Assembly (NCBI RefSeq): GCF_902364365.1
Contig: NZ_CABJDN010000006.1
Coordinates: forward strand, 1 to 64,000
DNA: 64,000 nt
DNA from: Bacteroides intestinalis
Lineage (GTDB): Bacteria; Bacteroidota; Bacteroidia; Bacteroidales; Bacteroidaceae
Reading direction: 5' to 3'
In this document: positions 1-8,900 of the stretch, piece after piece
Numbering within the stretch: position 1 is the first letter of the stretch
Layout of the letters: every line of letters starts with the position of its first letter
The notes under the pieces: generated by a model
Databases searched by the model: none
What the model saw: the letters and a program-made list of their open reading frames with translations, nothing else
What the model was told of the DNA's origin: nothing
Made by a program: the position numbers and the translations under genes

Positions 1-666
1 ATATCGAAAGCTGATTATGAAGAAGCACAACAAACCTATCTGAATCGCAGGCAGGGACGCGAACAATTAATGACTTCACTCTCGTCCGCTAGAATTCAAG
101 AAGCCCAATTGCAACAGAATATTGTAGAGATCCGTATGGAACGTAGTCGGGAAGCCAATACAATAAGTACTTCGTTAAAATCTGCTCTAAATGATTTGCA
201 AGTAAGCATCAGCGATTGGGAATTGGGTTATCTCTTTATCAGCCCTTCCGGTGGTATATTATCTTACAATAATATTTGGCAGAAGAACCAGAATGTCAAT
301 GCGGGAGATAAAGTGTTCTCTATTGTAGCCTCCTCTCCCGGTGACATTATAGGAAAAATAAAATTACCCGTCAGCGGATCGGGCAAAGTATCCCCCGGGC
401 AGAGAGTTAATATCAGCGTGACAGGGTATCCATACATGGAATTCGGCTTCCTCACCGGGGAAGTGCTGTCTGTTTCACTATTAGCAAGCGAGGACAATAT
501 GTACACTGTCACGGTAGGTCTGCCACAGAACTTATGCACCTCATATGGCAAGCAACTGGACTTTAAAGGAGAGCTTTCCGGCACAGCAGAGGTCATGACG
601 GATGAACGGAGCGTAACTGCACGTCTACTCAGTCCGCTCCGCTATCTGTGGGAGAAATATCTATAA
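1..666 (+). CDS. HlyD-family secretion adaptor, C-terminal part (5' end outside window)
   Basis: The frame is open from base 1, so the start lies upstream; 221 codons are visible. The first ~45 residues are Gln/Glu/Arg-rich and look like the coiled-coil hairpin of a membrane fusion protein. A beta-rich part follows: a lipoyl-like half (about residues 75-120, with GDKVFSIV) and a beta-barrel segment with SPGQRVNISVTGYPYMEFG, typical of HlyD adaptors of peptide or bacteriocin ABC exporters. It would bridge an inner-membrane exporter and an outer-membrane channel. The C-terminus RYLWEKYL fits this class. The cargo cannot be judged because the partner genes are outside the window. Confidence 0.82.
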   Translation: MSKADYEEAQQTYLNRRQGREQLMTSLSSARIQEAQLQQNIVEIRMERSREANTISTSLKSALNDLQVSISDWELGYLFISPSGGILSYNNIWQKNQNVNAGDKVFSIVASSPGDIIGKIKLPVSGSGKVSPGQRVNISVTGYPYMEFGFLTGEVLSVSLLASEDNMYTVTVGLPQNLCTSYGKQLDFKGELSGTAEVMTDERSVTARLLSPLRYLWEKYL

Positions 667-1039
667 TAACCCAGCATTATGATATGGAAAGGAATAAAAG
701 TGATTAACCTATCCGAAATATACAAAGCATAACCAATAGAAATTTAACAGATGCTCCGAATATTAGCAATATATATCGGACATGACACATCTATATATCG
801 GATGTGCAGCATCTATATATCCAACGCCACCGATATGATATATAGACGTTAAAAGTCAACGGAATCGGACTTGCCTGAAATTACATTGCTTGTTGTGGAT
901 AAGAACAAGCAATGTAATCATTCTCAACATTACTTGTTCCGGATCACAACATTACTTGTTTTCAGATTTTATTCAATACATTAAGTGTTCTTTTTCCTCT
1001 TTCAGCCTTCAGTTTCCCCCGATCCCCTGTTCATCGGTA
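667..1039. other. Intergenic stretch with short repeats, no supported gene
   Basis: Between the HlyD stop and the left end of the IS66 element I see no convincing gene. It holds repeated CATCTATATATC-type words (about 785-835), a perfect 15-bp inverted repeat (880-894 and 904-918) and two 14-bp direct repeats of CAACATTACTTGTT (925-938 and 947-960). The role of these repeats is unknown. Confidence 0.6.
880..960. repeat. Inverted repeat plus two direct repeats
   Basis: ATTACATTGCTTGTT at 880-894 is matched perfectly in reverse complement at 904-918 across a 9-nt loop. CAACATTACTTGTT follows twice, 22 bp apart, and resembles the arm. It could be a hairpin after the HlyD gene or a set of protein-binding sites; there is no T-run for a classic terminator. 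Confidence 0.7.
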
Positions 1040-1063
1040 GTAAGGGTCTCCGCGATGGCATCT
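1040..1063 (+). repeat. IS66 terminal inverted repeat, left
   Basis: A 24-bp end starting GTAAGGGTCTCC, identical in reverse complement to 3559-3582. Similarity stops sharply inward of position 1063. Confidence 0.93.
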
Positions 1064-1128
1064 CTGCTTATTTTTCGCTTGTCTCGACTCATAACTCTGA
1101 GCAATTCCCATTTTCTAACAATTTGAAG

Positions 1129-2718
1129 TTATAGTTCTTTCTTGAACCATTTGTCCGGTAGCAATTCTCTGAGTATTTCCGGATACATTCCCGGGTCGGG
1201 CAATTTGGCAAGTCTGTCCAGTATATCCTTGAAGTATTCGAATGTATTGATATTATTCAGTTTGCAGGAACATGCCAGCGAATAAAATAGCACTGAACGT
1301 TTTGCTCCCTGGTGGCTTGCGGCAAAAAGAGAACTTCTTCTGCTCATGCTTATCGTTCTCATGGTTCGTTCAATGGCATTGTTGTCCAAGTCATATTCCG
1401 CCCCCTTGATATAGGAACATAAAGACTCGAACTGGTTCAAGACCTTGTTGCAGGCCTTGTACAGTGCGCTTTTGGGTAGTGTTGTAGGTTTGGCCAACAC
1501 TTCTTTTATCGTATTCTCTATTTCCTTGAAAATGGGCGGAGCGTATTCTTGTCTGTATTTAACTATTTTCTCCGGCGACCATTCTTCTCCCATTCTGTGG
1601 TCCTTTTGATAAAGTTTATTGATTTTCCTCACTATCCTTCCCGCGTCCTCACTTTCCTTTATGTCCAGGAAATTCCTTTTGCAATGCTGCCAGCATGTGA
1701 GGTGTATGGCATCCGGGTAGCCTTCGCCCTCTATTTCCCTGTAACTGACCGGCCCGTCCGTCTGTACAGCACCGCGATAGCTACGCGGCAGATAATCCGT
1801 GAATACTTCTTTCCCTCTGGAGCCTTTATTATAGAACATGTGGACGAGATTCAGGTGGCGGGCCTGAGCGCACCAGATGTATGCCTTTGAACTGTAAATG
1901 CCGCCGGTGGAGCGGAGGCCCTGTTCCAGTACGGCTCTTTTCATCGCTCCATCCATAGACTCAATCAGGGCGTACGCCTTGGCGAGCAGGCCGTCCAGCG
2001 TCCCTTTGCCCACGTCAAAGCCGCATTCATTGAAGAGACGCGCTATGCGTTCCACAGGCAGGAAGTATGCGTAGCGCAGTTGTAGGATGGCGGCTATGAA
2101 CGAGGAGTCGAAATTCGAGTTGAAGACGGGCGCCGGGGGCGCGAGGGGCGTTACCGCTTTTCCGTCCACCTGGCAGACGTTTAGTGTATAAATATGCTTG
2201 ATGAACTTCCCGGGGATGTACTCGTATCTGATGACCATCCTTGTCCGAAGAACCTTGGCGGACTTCCCGCCAGTGTCTCCGACGGATTCCGGCCAGACCT
2301 CATGATGGCGGACTTCCGAACAGAAATATTCCTTGCGTTTGGCATTATTGTTGCCGCGACTTTTCGCTCCCGCCCAGCGGGACGGCTTTTCCGTTGCTTC
2401 ACCGGCTGTCGATTCATCCCCCGCGGCGGGCGTTTCTTCCACAAGAATTTCCGGGGAATCTTCACTCTCCCTGATTCTTTCGCACCTCTTCGGGCTGTAC
2501 AGCCTGAGTTCATTGGCCAGTTTCTCGGAAGTCTCGTTGCTCTTTTCAAGCAGGCGGACGACGTGGGACAGTTGCGCTTGAAGCTCGCTGATCTGCACGC
2601 GCAGCACGGCAGACTCCGCTTCGGCCTGTGCGGTGCGCTCAGCGGCGGCTGTTTCCCTTTCACGGGAATCGGCCGGCAGATGAACTATCACAAGATGTAA
2701 TACATTGTAGTATAACAT
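1129..2718 (-). CDS. tnpC: IS66 family transposase TnpC
   Basis: A 529-aa protein of normal TnpC size. It has an N-terminal coiled coil (about residues 20-75, Glu/Gln-rich), a charged linker, then the transposase core. The second catalytic Asp is visible in VQTDGPVSYRE and the Glu in DNNAIERTMRTISMSRR, followed by the usual IS66 C-terminal domain. The first catalytic Asp, normally in a DET motif about 20 residues before the aromatic strand, is not seen: the segment reads KRAVLEQGLRSTGG. It starts 1 nt past the tnpB stop. Identity is sure; activity is doubtful. Confidence 0.9.
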   Translation of the reverse strand: MLYYNVLHLVIVHLPADSRERETAAAERTAQAEAESAVLRVQISELQAQLSHVVRLLEKSNETSEKLANELRLYSPKRCERIRESEDSPEILVEETPAAGDESTAGEATEKPSRWAGAKSRGNNNAKRKEYFCSEVRHHEVWPESVGDTGGKSAKVLRTRMVIRYEYIPGKFIKHIYTLNVCQVDGKAVTPLAPPAPVFNSNFDSSFIAAILQLRYAYFLPVERIARLFNECGFDVGKGTLDGLLAKAYALIESMDGAMKRAVLEQGLRSTGGIYSSKAYIWCAQARHLNLVHMFYNKGSRGKEVFTDYLPRSYRGAVQTDGPVSYREIEGEGYPDAIHLTCWQHCKRNFLDIKESEDAGRIVRKINKLYQKDHRMGEEWSPEKIVKYRQEYAPPIFKEIENTIKEVLAKPTTLPKSALYKACNKVLNQFESLCSYIKGAEYDLDNNAIERTMRTISMSRRSSLFAASHQGAKRSVLFYSLACSCKLNNINTFEYFKDILDRLAKLPDPGMYPEILRELLPDKWFKKEL

Positions 2719-2719
2719 G

Positions 2720-3073
2720 TTACATCCTTATGTCCAGCCTATTCCTAAACCTTGCATACTTCAACGGGATGCCTGACATTATCATAAAAAAATGCCTCCA
2801 TTCAAGCTCTATCCACCTCTCACCGGGCTTAAACCGGGGGAGTTCAAAGGTGCCCCGTTCAAGACGCTTTTCGTATAAAATATATCCGTCAATATTCCAT
2901 CTGAGTATCTTTACGCAGGTTCTATCCTTGCTGAAAAACAGATACGCATCGCCCGCAAGCGGATTAGAGCCTGGCTTTCCGACAGCCAGTGTAGATAGTT
3001 TTTCCGTTCCGCTTCCCAGGTTTATGTATGAGGCGTACAGGTGGTATTTCAACCTTTCATCCAATCCGAACAT
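2720..3073 (-). CDS. tnpB: IS66 accessory protein TnpB
   Basis: 117 aa, the family's usual length. The centre carries the TnpB signature: NPLAGDAYLFFSKDRTCVKILRW, then GYILYEKRLERGTFELP. TnpB is needed for IS66 transposition but its biochemical role is not settled. The start overlaps the end of tnpA by 17 bp, the coupling normal for these elements. The reading frame is intact. Confidence 0.92.
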   Translation of the reverse strand: MFGLDERLKYHLYASYINLGSGTEKLSTLAVGKPGSNPLAGDAYLFFSKDRTCVKILRWNIDGYILYEKRLERGTFELPRFKPGERWIELEWRHFFMIMSGIPLKYARFRNRLDIRM

Positions 3074-3511
3074 CCTGGCTGTCTAAAAGGTGGTTGTATC
3101 GGTTAATGAAATCATAAAGTGCCGCTGAGCTGGCTTCAACGATGCTGACGACCAGACCGTCAGGGAAAGTAACGCTGACTTTACGAAGGAGTTTGTCTTC
3201 GGATATGCCACCTTTTCCTTTTAGAATGACAGGATGGATATCAGGCTGCATCTTCGAGGATAATTGAGCGAGGACTTCATCCCGGTGCGTGCCGCACTTT
3301 TCCAGCAGGGCATCGTATTGAAGCTGTTGAACCGAAAGACCGTGACGACGCATCCATTGGGTAAGGCTTACGTATCGTACATGGTAAGGCTTACGTATCG
3401 TACATGGTAGGGTTTGACGAACTGGTAAAAGCACTGGGGAGGAGTGACACCACTACGCAAATGCCGCTTATAGTCGTCCACTATCTGAGGAAAAATAGGT
3501 AAAGAGTACAT
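3057..3511 (-). pseudogene. tnpA: IS66 tnpA, frameshifted by a 23-bp tandem duplication
   Basis: Two reading frames together give one TnpA-like protein. The first runs from the ATG at 3511 (MYSLPIFPQIVDDYKRH) to HVRYVSLT and then hits a stop; the second resumes at HVRYVSLT and continues QWMRRHGLSVQQLQYDALLE to DVRIG. The cause is visible: the 23-bp unit GTAAGGCTTACGTATCGTAC+ATG occurs twice head to tail (3361-3383 and 3384-3406). As 23 is not a multiple of three, the second copy breaks the frame; removing one copy restores it exactly. An ATG at 3434 could give a product lacking the natural N-terminus. Confidence 0.88.
3361..3406. repeat. 23-bp perfect tandem duplication inside tnpA
   Basis: Two identical adjacent copies (3361-3383, 3384-3406). 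A third partial match is just GTAGGG. This looks like a recent slippage or repair event, since the copies have not diverged. Confidence 0.95.
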
Positions 3512-3558
3512 GACGTTTTTTTTGAAGGCAAAGATAACGGCAAGAAGAAGAAAACACA

Positions 3559-3582
3559 AGATGCCATCGCGGAGACCCTTAC
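3559..3582 (-). repeat. IS66 terminal inverted repeat, right
   Basis: A perfect 24-bp match to the left end in reverse complement. It lies about 48 bp upstream of the tnpA start, so it also bounds the promoter region of the element. Confidence 0.93.
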
Positions 3583-3585
3583 TGC

Positions 3586-3692
3586 GAAAGTGAGAGTAAG
3601 CCACTTACTCTCACACTGGATTTTTTACTGCCACCACACTTAATGTATTAACTATCAACGATTCACATTGAAAGTGAGAGTAGTGAGAGTAA
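3586..3692. repeat. Cluster of GTGAGAGTA words
   Basis: GAAAGTGAGAGTA occurs at 3586-3598 and 3670-3682, another GTGAGAGTA at 3683-3691, and an inverted copy at 3606-3614 forms an 11-bp stem with 3590-3600 (3-nt loop). The cluster sits between the right IS end and the 3' end of the AraC gene. It may act as a terminator-like hairpin or as protein-binding sites; function unknown. Confidence 0.6.
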
Positions 3693-3706
3693 CTTGAACC
3701 AACTTT

Positions 3707-4918
3707 TTATTGAACGCCTGCATTCAACTTTTCAGTGAGACATCTTCTTCTCCATTCCGAGGGAGAGTAACCATATCGGTTTTTAAAAGCTTTGTGAAAT
3801 GCAGAAGGGCTGTTGAAACCTGTATTATAACAGATGTCTTCTATTTCTGCATTCGAGTCTTTTAGGAGCGTTTCTGCTTGTTCGATGCGAAGTGACGTAA
3901 GATATTGAAGAAAACTACATCCATATTCTTGATTGAAATATCTATTTAAATAGGTAGAATTGACTGCCAGTCTTTGAGCGAATTGCTCCAATTTTATTTT
4001 TTGATCATAAATGAATTCCGGTGTTTGTAATAGTTGGTTTATTTCATTGATTTTTTGAGGAGTCAAGTATACTTTGGAGCTCTTCTTTCCATTTATGAGC
4101 ACCTTTTTTTCTACGACTTCTTTTTCTGATTTGCTTTCTGGTTGTTGATTTAGGTTATTCACTGGGAACGGGGACAATGTTTCCCGATAAATATGCGACT
4201 TGAGCTTTTGTTTTACGAATTGGTGTAAGAGAGAATTATAAAAGATATATCCACTTAATACACCAATACAAAGGTTGTATAAAAGATTGCAGATGTATGA
4301 AGAAGTAAACATATTCAGTAAGAACATGAAGAAGAACCCTGATATTAGGATGCTTTTTCTTTGAATATCGAAAGCTGATTTTAGGAATATACAGTCTGTT
4401 TCATTCATATTTCGCAAAAGCAACATGTAAATGAAAGTCTGTGTGATTCCTGTTATTATACACGTTAAACGGAAAAGTGTCCACCAAGCCGGGAACGATG
4501 ATAGAATTTCAGCCCAACTGTAAGTTAAGCGATCTGTCACCGGACTTAAAACTGACATCAGTATGTAACAACACGACAATAGCATCGAGGGTAACAAATG
4601 CTTCCACCATTGTGGCTTTTGGGGAAATATTCCGGTAATACGGAAGCGGATAAAGAAATAGAGTAAAGGAGGGAGAAAAGTCAGTCCCCAACAGTATAGG
4701 GTGGGTAAGAGGGATGTTCTCTGAAGCAGGAAGAAATTTTCGTATAATGTGCTATATGACATTAATCCCCAGTATATTAGTAGGATTGGTGCTAATGATA
4801 TAACCAAATCCTTTTTATGCTTGTTTCTCCAAATCAGAGAGATAGAAGCAAGACTTAGTACAGCCCAAGTCAGCAGAAAAGTACAAATAAGCAGTGTCTT
4901 TAATATGAAAAATGGCAT
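3707..4918 (-). CDS. Membrane AraC-family transcriptional regulator
   Basis: 404 aa from the chosen start. The N-terminal ~230 residues hold about seven hydrophobic helices (for example LLICTFLLTWAVLSLASISL); a charged linker and a C-terminal AraC domain follow, with two helix-turn-helix units (LAVNSTYLNRYFNQEYGCSF and DICYNTGFNSPSAFHKAFKN). It should sense something at the membrane and bind DNA directly. A longer frame reaches back to 5062, but a TAnnTTTG box at 4941-4948 lies inside that extension, so 4918 is preferred. It is divergent from the TonB receptor operon, its likely target. Confidence 0.85.
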   Translation of the reverse strand: MPFFILKTLLICTFLLTWAVLSLASISLIWRNKHKKDLVISLAPILLIYWGLMSYSTLYENFFLLQRTSLLPTLYCWGLTFLPPLLYFFIRFRITGIFPQKPQWWKHLLPSMLLSCCYILMSVLSPVTDRLTYSWAEILSSFPAWWTLFRLTCIITGITQTFIYMLLLRNMNETDCIFLKSAFDIQRKSILISGFFFMFLLNMFTSSYICNLLYNLCIGVLSGYIFYNSLLHQFVKQKLKSHIYRETLSPFPVNNLNQQPESKSEKEVVEKKVLINGKKSSKVYLTPQKINEINQLLQTPEFIYDQKIKLEQFAQRLAVNSTYLNRYFNQEYGCSFLQYLTSLRIEQAETLLKDSNAEIEDICYNTGFNSPSAFHKAFKNRYGYSPSEWRRRCLTEKLNAGVQ

Positions 4919-4940
4919 AGTATTGTTGTTCTGTTGCTTG

Positions 4941-4948
4941 CAAATGTA
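4941..4948 (-). promoter_or_regulatory. -7 box of the membrane AraC gene
   Basis: Reads TACATTTG on the minus strand, matching the Bacteroides TAnnTTTG consensus, 22 bp before the chosen ATG. It decides the start. No clear -33 TTTG is seen at the right distance. Confidence 0.6.
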
Positions 4949-5099
4949 CATACAAAAGTCTGAAAAGAGTGATTTTATTCTGCATTTTTTTAAGTTTGGT
5001 AATGAAATGTTGGTAGAAAATTGTTTCCTTTGCCCCTTAATCTGAGGGTTGTTATATAACACTCGTTAGGTATGTAAACTGCCATCTTGGGTTGTACAA

Positions 5100-7676
5100 A
5101 TGAATAATTGTTACAGGGGTTTTATATTGATTGCTTTTTTGGTTTGTTCGCTGGCGGTATATGGACAGACTGAGATACTGGCTATAGATACTCTTCGCAA
5201 CATCCGGTTACAGGAGGTGATTGTTACTGCTACTCAATCAGATGCTCCGGGAACCCGTTCTGTCATTGGGCAGGATGCTATTCGCCATATACAGGCTACT
5301 GACCTTTCTGTCTTATCTCAATTACTACCCGGTGTTCTTGTACGCAATCCGGATCTGAATGCTCCGGCTGCCTTTACCATCCGCAGTGCAACTTATGAAA
5401 ATACGACTAATGCTTTAGGGACAGCCATAGTGGTGGATGGACTTCGCATGAATAATAATGCCAATATGCAGCAAATGGGGCTTGAAGGTAGGGGAAGCCT
5501 CTTTAATAGCACGGTGTTATCCGGTTTCGACGTGCGTTCTTTGTCTCCATCTTCTGTGGAGTCGGTCGAGGTGATACGTGGTGTTCCTTCGGCACGTTAT
5601 GGAGATGTGACCAGTGGGGTTGTTCTGGTTAAGTCGAAAGCCGGGATACAACCTTTTACTATCGGCATTCGTCTGACAGCTACGGAGAAACTTGCTTCTG
5701 TGGGGAAGGGCATTGCGATCAGTAATAATGGGGGAACTCTCTATTTAGGAGCGGATTATGCACTTTCAAATCAATCGCCTCAAGTCTTTGAAGAATCTTT
5801 TCAAAGATTTGGAATCCAAGCGGCTTATGCAAAGGATTTCCGGTCGGCTACTTTGCGTCTTAATATGCGTGGTTATTGGATGAAGGACAATGATAAAAGA
5901 GGGCAGAATACGGTGGATGGTGAATTTCGGAAAAACCGGAATCAAAACATATCCTTTTCTGCTAACGGACAGTGGAAATTGAATCGTTCCTGGATTTCCA
6001 ATCTGGAATATCAGCTGGGGTTTACGTATGGAAGCCAGAAGAATGAATCCAGTACATATTATTCGGGAACGCAGCAAGTTACCACCTATACCGCACAGGC
6101 AGGTGAACATGCCGGAGTGTTCCTGCCTCCCCATTATTTCTCTCAGTTATCCGTTGAAGGCAAACCGTTGAACGGAGATGTATCGTTGACTGCCAATCAC
6201 AGAAAAACGATGGGTGAGAATATCAGTAACCATTTTCAACTGGGGCTTCATGCTGAGGTGGAAGGGAATCGTGGAAAAGGAATATGTTTCGATCCTCTTC
6301 ACCCTCCCTTGGAAATGCTCAGAGTGCGGACAAGGTCTTATCGGGATATACCTTTATTATATAAGTATTCTGCTTTTGCTGAAAATCACTTTATTCTCCG
6401 TTATGGGAAGATGCGGACCGAAGTGCAGGCAGGAGTACGTTTTACTCAGTTGCCGACTAAGCGTCTGCGCCGGAACTCTTCTGTTGATCCGCGTATCAAT
6501 CTTTCCCATATATTTATTGATAGAACGGATGATGCTTTTCTGAGTCGTTTCAGTGTACGTCTGGGGTGGGGATTGATGCATAAGATGCCTGTACTTGCTT
6601 ATTTGTATCCCGATAAATCGTATACGGATATGAATTGCTTTACGTACAATGATGCTGAGAATAATCAGCGTCTGACCGTCATGCATACATTTGTAACTGA
6701 CCGTAATTTTAACTCCGACTTGCGTTTGCCTGTTAATCAGAAGTTTGAAATAGGGGTGAATTTCCGGATAGGAGGTGTTACTGCGGATGTGGTATGGTTT
6801 AAGGAACATCTCAAAAATGGCTATTGTACCTCCCAACTTGCCGAACCTTTTTCCTATCGCCGCTATTCCCCCTTGATCAGTAAAGGAGAACAACCGGAAT
6901 TGACGGATGAGGGTGTCATGAATGATGGTGAACTTCTTCCATATACTTTGAATACTACGTTTGCCACCTATTCATCACCCCAGAATGGTATAGAACAGGA
7001 GAAACAAGGTGTTGAGTATACCATTGGTCCGATTCACTCAAAGGCATTGCGTTCTTCATTTTACATAAGTGGCGGATATCTGGATGTATGTGAAAAGAAT
7101 ACGGCACTTTCTGCCTTGCATCCTCAGATAGAAGTGAATGGAAAAGCTTACCCTTATGTAGGTATTTATGAAACAGGGCCTTCTGTTGCGAATACTCAAA
7201 TCTGGCAACAATTGAATAGTCGGTTTCAGTGTGTTACTCAAATTCCCAGAATCGGTTTGATCACGAGCCTGACGCTTCAGGCTGTGTGGATGGATAAACA
7301 ACAGCGGGGAATGGAGAGCCGGTTTAATAATCCTGTGTACACGGATAGTAATAATCAGAAGTGCCTGAATCCGGTTTATTATATAGATGGAGAGGGAAAC
7401 CAACATCCTTTCACGCCGGACATGGCGACGGATGAACGTTTTGCTGATTTAGTGATCAGGGCGAATACAACTACCGCTTTTCTGAAGGACTCGTATAAAC
7501 CTTATTTCTTATTGAATCTTCGGGTTACTAAAGAGATAGGACGTCATGTTTCGGTTGCCTTTTGTGCCAATAACCTGCTGCAATCCAATCCGAAACGATA
7601 TCGGCGGAGCATACAGAAATATACAGTTGTGAATCCGGATTTATATTATGGTGCGGAAATTAGTATCCGCTTTTAA
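5100..7676 (+). CDS. TonB-dependent outer-membrane receptor
   Basis: 858 aa with a signal peptide (FILIAFLVCSLAVYGQ). A TonB-box-like segment LQEVIVTATQS leads into a plug domain (about residues 55-180: LSQLLPGVLVRNPDL, TAIVVDGLRMNNN, SVEVIRGVPSARYGDVTSG), then a 22-strand-type barrel ending in aromatic SIRF. It lacks the carboxypeptidase-like N-terminal domain of SusC proteins and no SusD follows, so it resembles iron/cofactor receptors more than glycan ones. It is first in an operon with a surface lipoprotein (32 nt later) and a second barrel. The ligand is unknown. Confidence 0.9.
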   Translation: MNNCYRGFILIAFLVCSLAVYGQTEILAIDTLRNIRLQEVIVTATQSDAPGTRSVIGQDAIRHIQATDLSVLSQLLPGVLVRNPDLNAPAAFTIRSATYENTTNALGTAIVVDGLRMNNNANMQQMGLEGRGSLFNSTVLSGFDVRSLSPSSVESVEVIRGVPSARYGDVTSGVVLVKSKAGIQPFTIGIRLTATEKLASVGKGIAISNNGGTLYLGADYALSNQSPQVFEESFQRFGIQAAYAKDFRSATLRLNMRGYWMKDNDKRGQNTVDGEFRKNRNQNISFSANGQWKLNRSWISNLEYQLGFTYGSQKNESSTYYSGTQQVTTYTAQAGEHAGVFLPPHYFSQLSVEGKPLNGDVSLTANHRKTMGENISNHFQLGLHAEVEGNRGKGICFDPLHPPLEMLRVRTRSYRDIPLLYKYSAFAENHFILRYGKMRTEVQAGVRFTQLPTKRLRRNSSVDPRINLSHIFIDRTDDAFLSRFSVRLGWGLMHKMPVLAYLYPDKSYTDMNCFTYNDAENNQRLTVMHTFVTDRNFNSDLRLPVNQKFEIGVNFRIGGVTADVVWFKEHLKNGYCTSQLAEPFSYRRYSPLISKGEQPELTDEGVMNDGELLPYTLNTTFATYSSPQNGIEQEKQGVEYTIGPIHSKALRSSFYISGGYLDVCEKNTALSALHPQIEVNGKAYPYVGIYETGPSVANTQIWQQLNSRFQCVTQIPRIGLITSLTLQAVWMDKQQRGMESRFNNPVYTDSNNQKCLNPVYYIDGEGNQHPFTPDMATDERFADLVIRANTTTAFLKDSYKPYFLLNLRVTKEIGRHVSVAFCANNLLQSNPKRYRRSIQKYTVVNPDLYYGAEISIRF

Positions 7677-7708
7677 AATTAGTATTTGTATTAAATTTTA
7701 GATATTGA

Positions 7709-8890
7709 ATGAGAATGAAATATTATGTATTGTTTTTCTTCGTGTTATTTCTCTGTGCTTGTACCGGGGATGAAAATAGTTCTTCATGCTCTGTGAGTGT
7801 CCAACTACTTTCTCCTACGGATGAAGTGATCTTGCCTTTTGAAGAGATGGAGGTGGTATTGACAAATAAAGATCAAGGCACGGTTTATACCTCTTCATGT
7901 TCTTCTGATGGAGTAGCTCTGTTTAATGTGGAATATGGATATTATACAGTTGCCGTACATTATCAATCTGCTTCCGGAATTATTTTCAGTGGAAGATTGG
8001 AATCTTTGTCGTTATTGCCCGAACAGGGTGAAGAAGTAATGAAAGTTCAGTTGCAACTGGCTCGTTCTAAAATAAATGCATTGGTCATTAAAGAGATTTA
8101 TTATGTGGGCTGTAAAGGAGAGTTGGGAGCAGATTACCAGGCTGACCAATATGTTACACTCTATAATAACTCTGATGAGACTATTTATCTGGATGGATTG
8201 TGTCTGGCTTTGGTGGATCCGATGCCGGGTATTGTATCTCCCTGGGTGAAATATACGGATATGAAACGGATTCCCGTTGCTGATATGACCTGGCAATTTC
8301 CGGGTAGCGGTAAGGAGTATCCTTTATTGCCGGGAGCAGAAACTACCATTGCAACGAATGCTGTAGATCATACCGGAGGCGAATATCAGCATGCTAATTC
8401 GGTTGACTTATCTAAAGTTGACTGGGGATTTTGGCATGTAAGTTTGAGCAAACAGACCATAGCACCCGGTGTGAAACCATTGAACCTGCTTTTAAATCTT
8501 AACTCGACCGCATGGATGTATTCATTTCCGGTGGTTGGCCCCACATTCATGATATTTGGATTTGAAGGTATTAGTGCGGAGGAATATATAAATAATCCAT
8601 TGAACAGGGAAAACAGGCCCCAAGCTTCTAATAAGACTAAATTTTATTTGATGATTCCGAAAGAGTGGGTGATTGATTGTGTGGAGTGTGTGGAAAATGA
8701 AGCCAAGCTTGCCAATAAGCGTGTGCCTGACGAACTGAACCATGAACCTGTGTATATTCCGGAAGGAGATTATTCCGGGAAATCGTTGATACGTAAAAGT
8801 GCAGCATCAACCAACGGGCATTTCATTTATCAGGATACGAATAATGCGGCAGAGGACTTTGTCGTATCCGAACCGTCTTTGAAAAAATAA
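7709..8890 (+). CDS. DUF4876-like lipoprotein with lamin-tail-like domain
   Basis: 393 aa. The leader MKYYVLFFFVLFLCACTG has a lipobox (LCAC), so it should be an outer-membrane, perhaps surface-exposed, lipoprotein. An Ig/CNA-like beta domain (residues ~25-115) comes first. The following segment has the lamin-tail pattern: NALVIKEIYYVG, DQYVTLYNNSDETIYLDGL, then pairs of strands. I place it in the DUF4876 group from memory of this layout and its neighbours. It sits between the TonB receptor and a second barrel with 10-32 nt gaps, so it is probably the ligand-capturing partner. It is an alternative to SusD, not a SusD. Confidence 0.75.
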   Translation: MRMKYYVLFFFVLFLCACTGDENSSSCSVSVQLLSPTDEVILPFEEMEVVLTNKDQGTVYTSSCSSDGVALFNVEYGYYTVAVHYQSASGIIFSGRLESLSLLPEQGEEVMKVQLQLARSKINALVIKEIYYVGCKGELGADYQADQYVTLYNNSDETIYLDGLCLALVDPMPGIVSPWVKYTDMKRIPVADMTWQFPGSGKEYPLLPGAETTIATNAVDHTGGEYQHANSVDLSKVDWGFWHVSLSKQTIAPGVKPLNLLLNLNSTAWMYSFPVVGPTFMIFGFEGISAEEYINNPLNRENRPQASNKTKFYLMIPKEWVIDCVECVENEAKLANKRVPDELNHEPVYIPEGDYSGKSLIRKSAASTNGHFIYQDTNNAAEDFVVSEPSLKK

Positions 8891-8900
8891 GCAAGCAACT

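Larger units (their letters stand above)
1040..3582. mobile_element. IS66-family insertion sequence, complete, 2543 bp
   Basis: The ends are perfect 24-bp inverted repeats (1040-1063 and 3559-3582) that begin with GTAA, as IS66-family ends do. Inside, on the minus strand, are tnpA (broken), tnpB and tnpC in the usual order, and the length is normal for the family. The 8-bp flanks differ (CATCGGTA on the left, TGCGAAAG on the right), so the 8-bp target duplication expected for IS66 is absent. With tnpA out of frame the copy is probably not autonomous. Confidence 0.92.

Noticed and set aside
890..1126. 78-codon frame on the plus strand
   Set aside because: It runs through the inverted repeats and across the IS66 left end, has low-complexity Ser/Phe composition and no ribosome site.
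2194..2700. 168-codon frame on the plus strand
   Set aside because: Antisense to the TnpC coiled coil and linker; composition follows the codon pattern of the transposase.
4919..5062. 48-residue N-terminal extension of the membrane AraC regulator
   Set aside because: It would place the TAnnTTTG promoter box inside the coding region, and the extension is polar with no sign of a domain.
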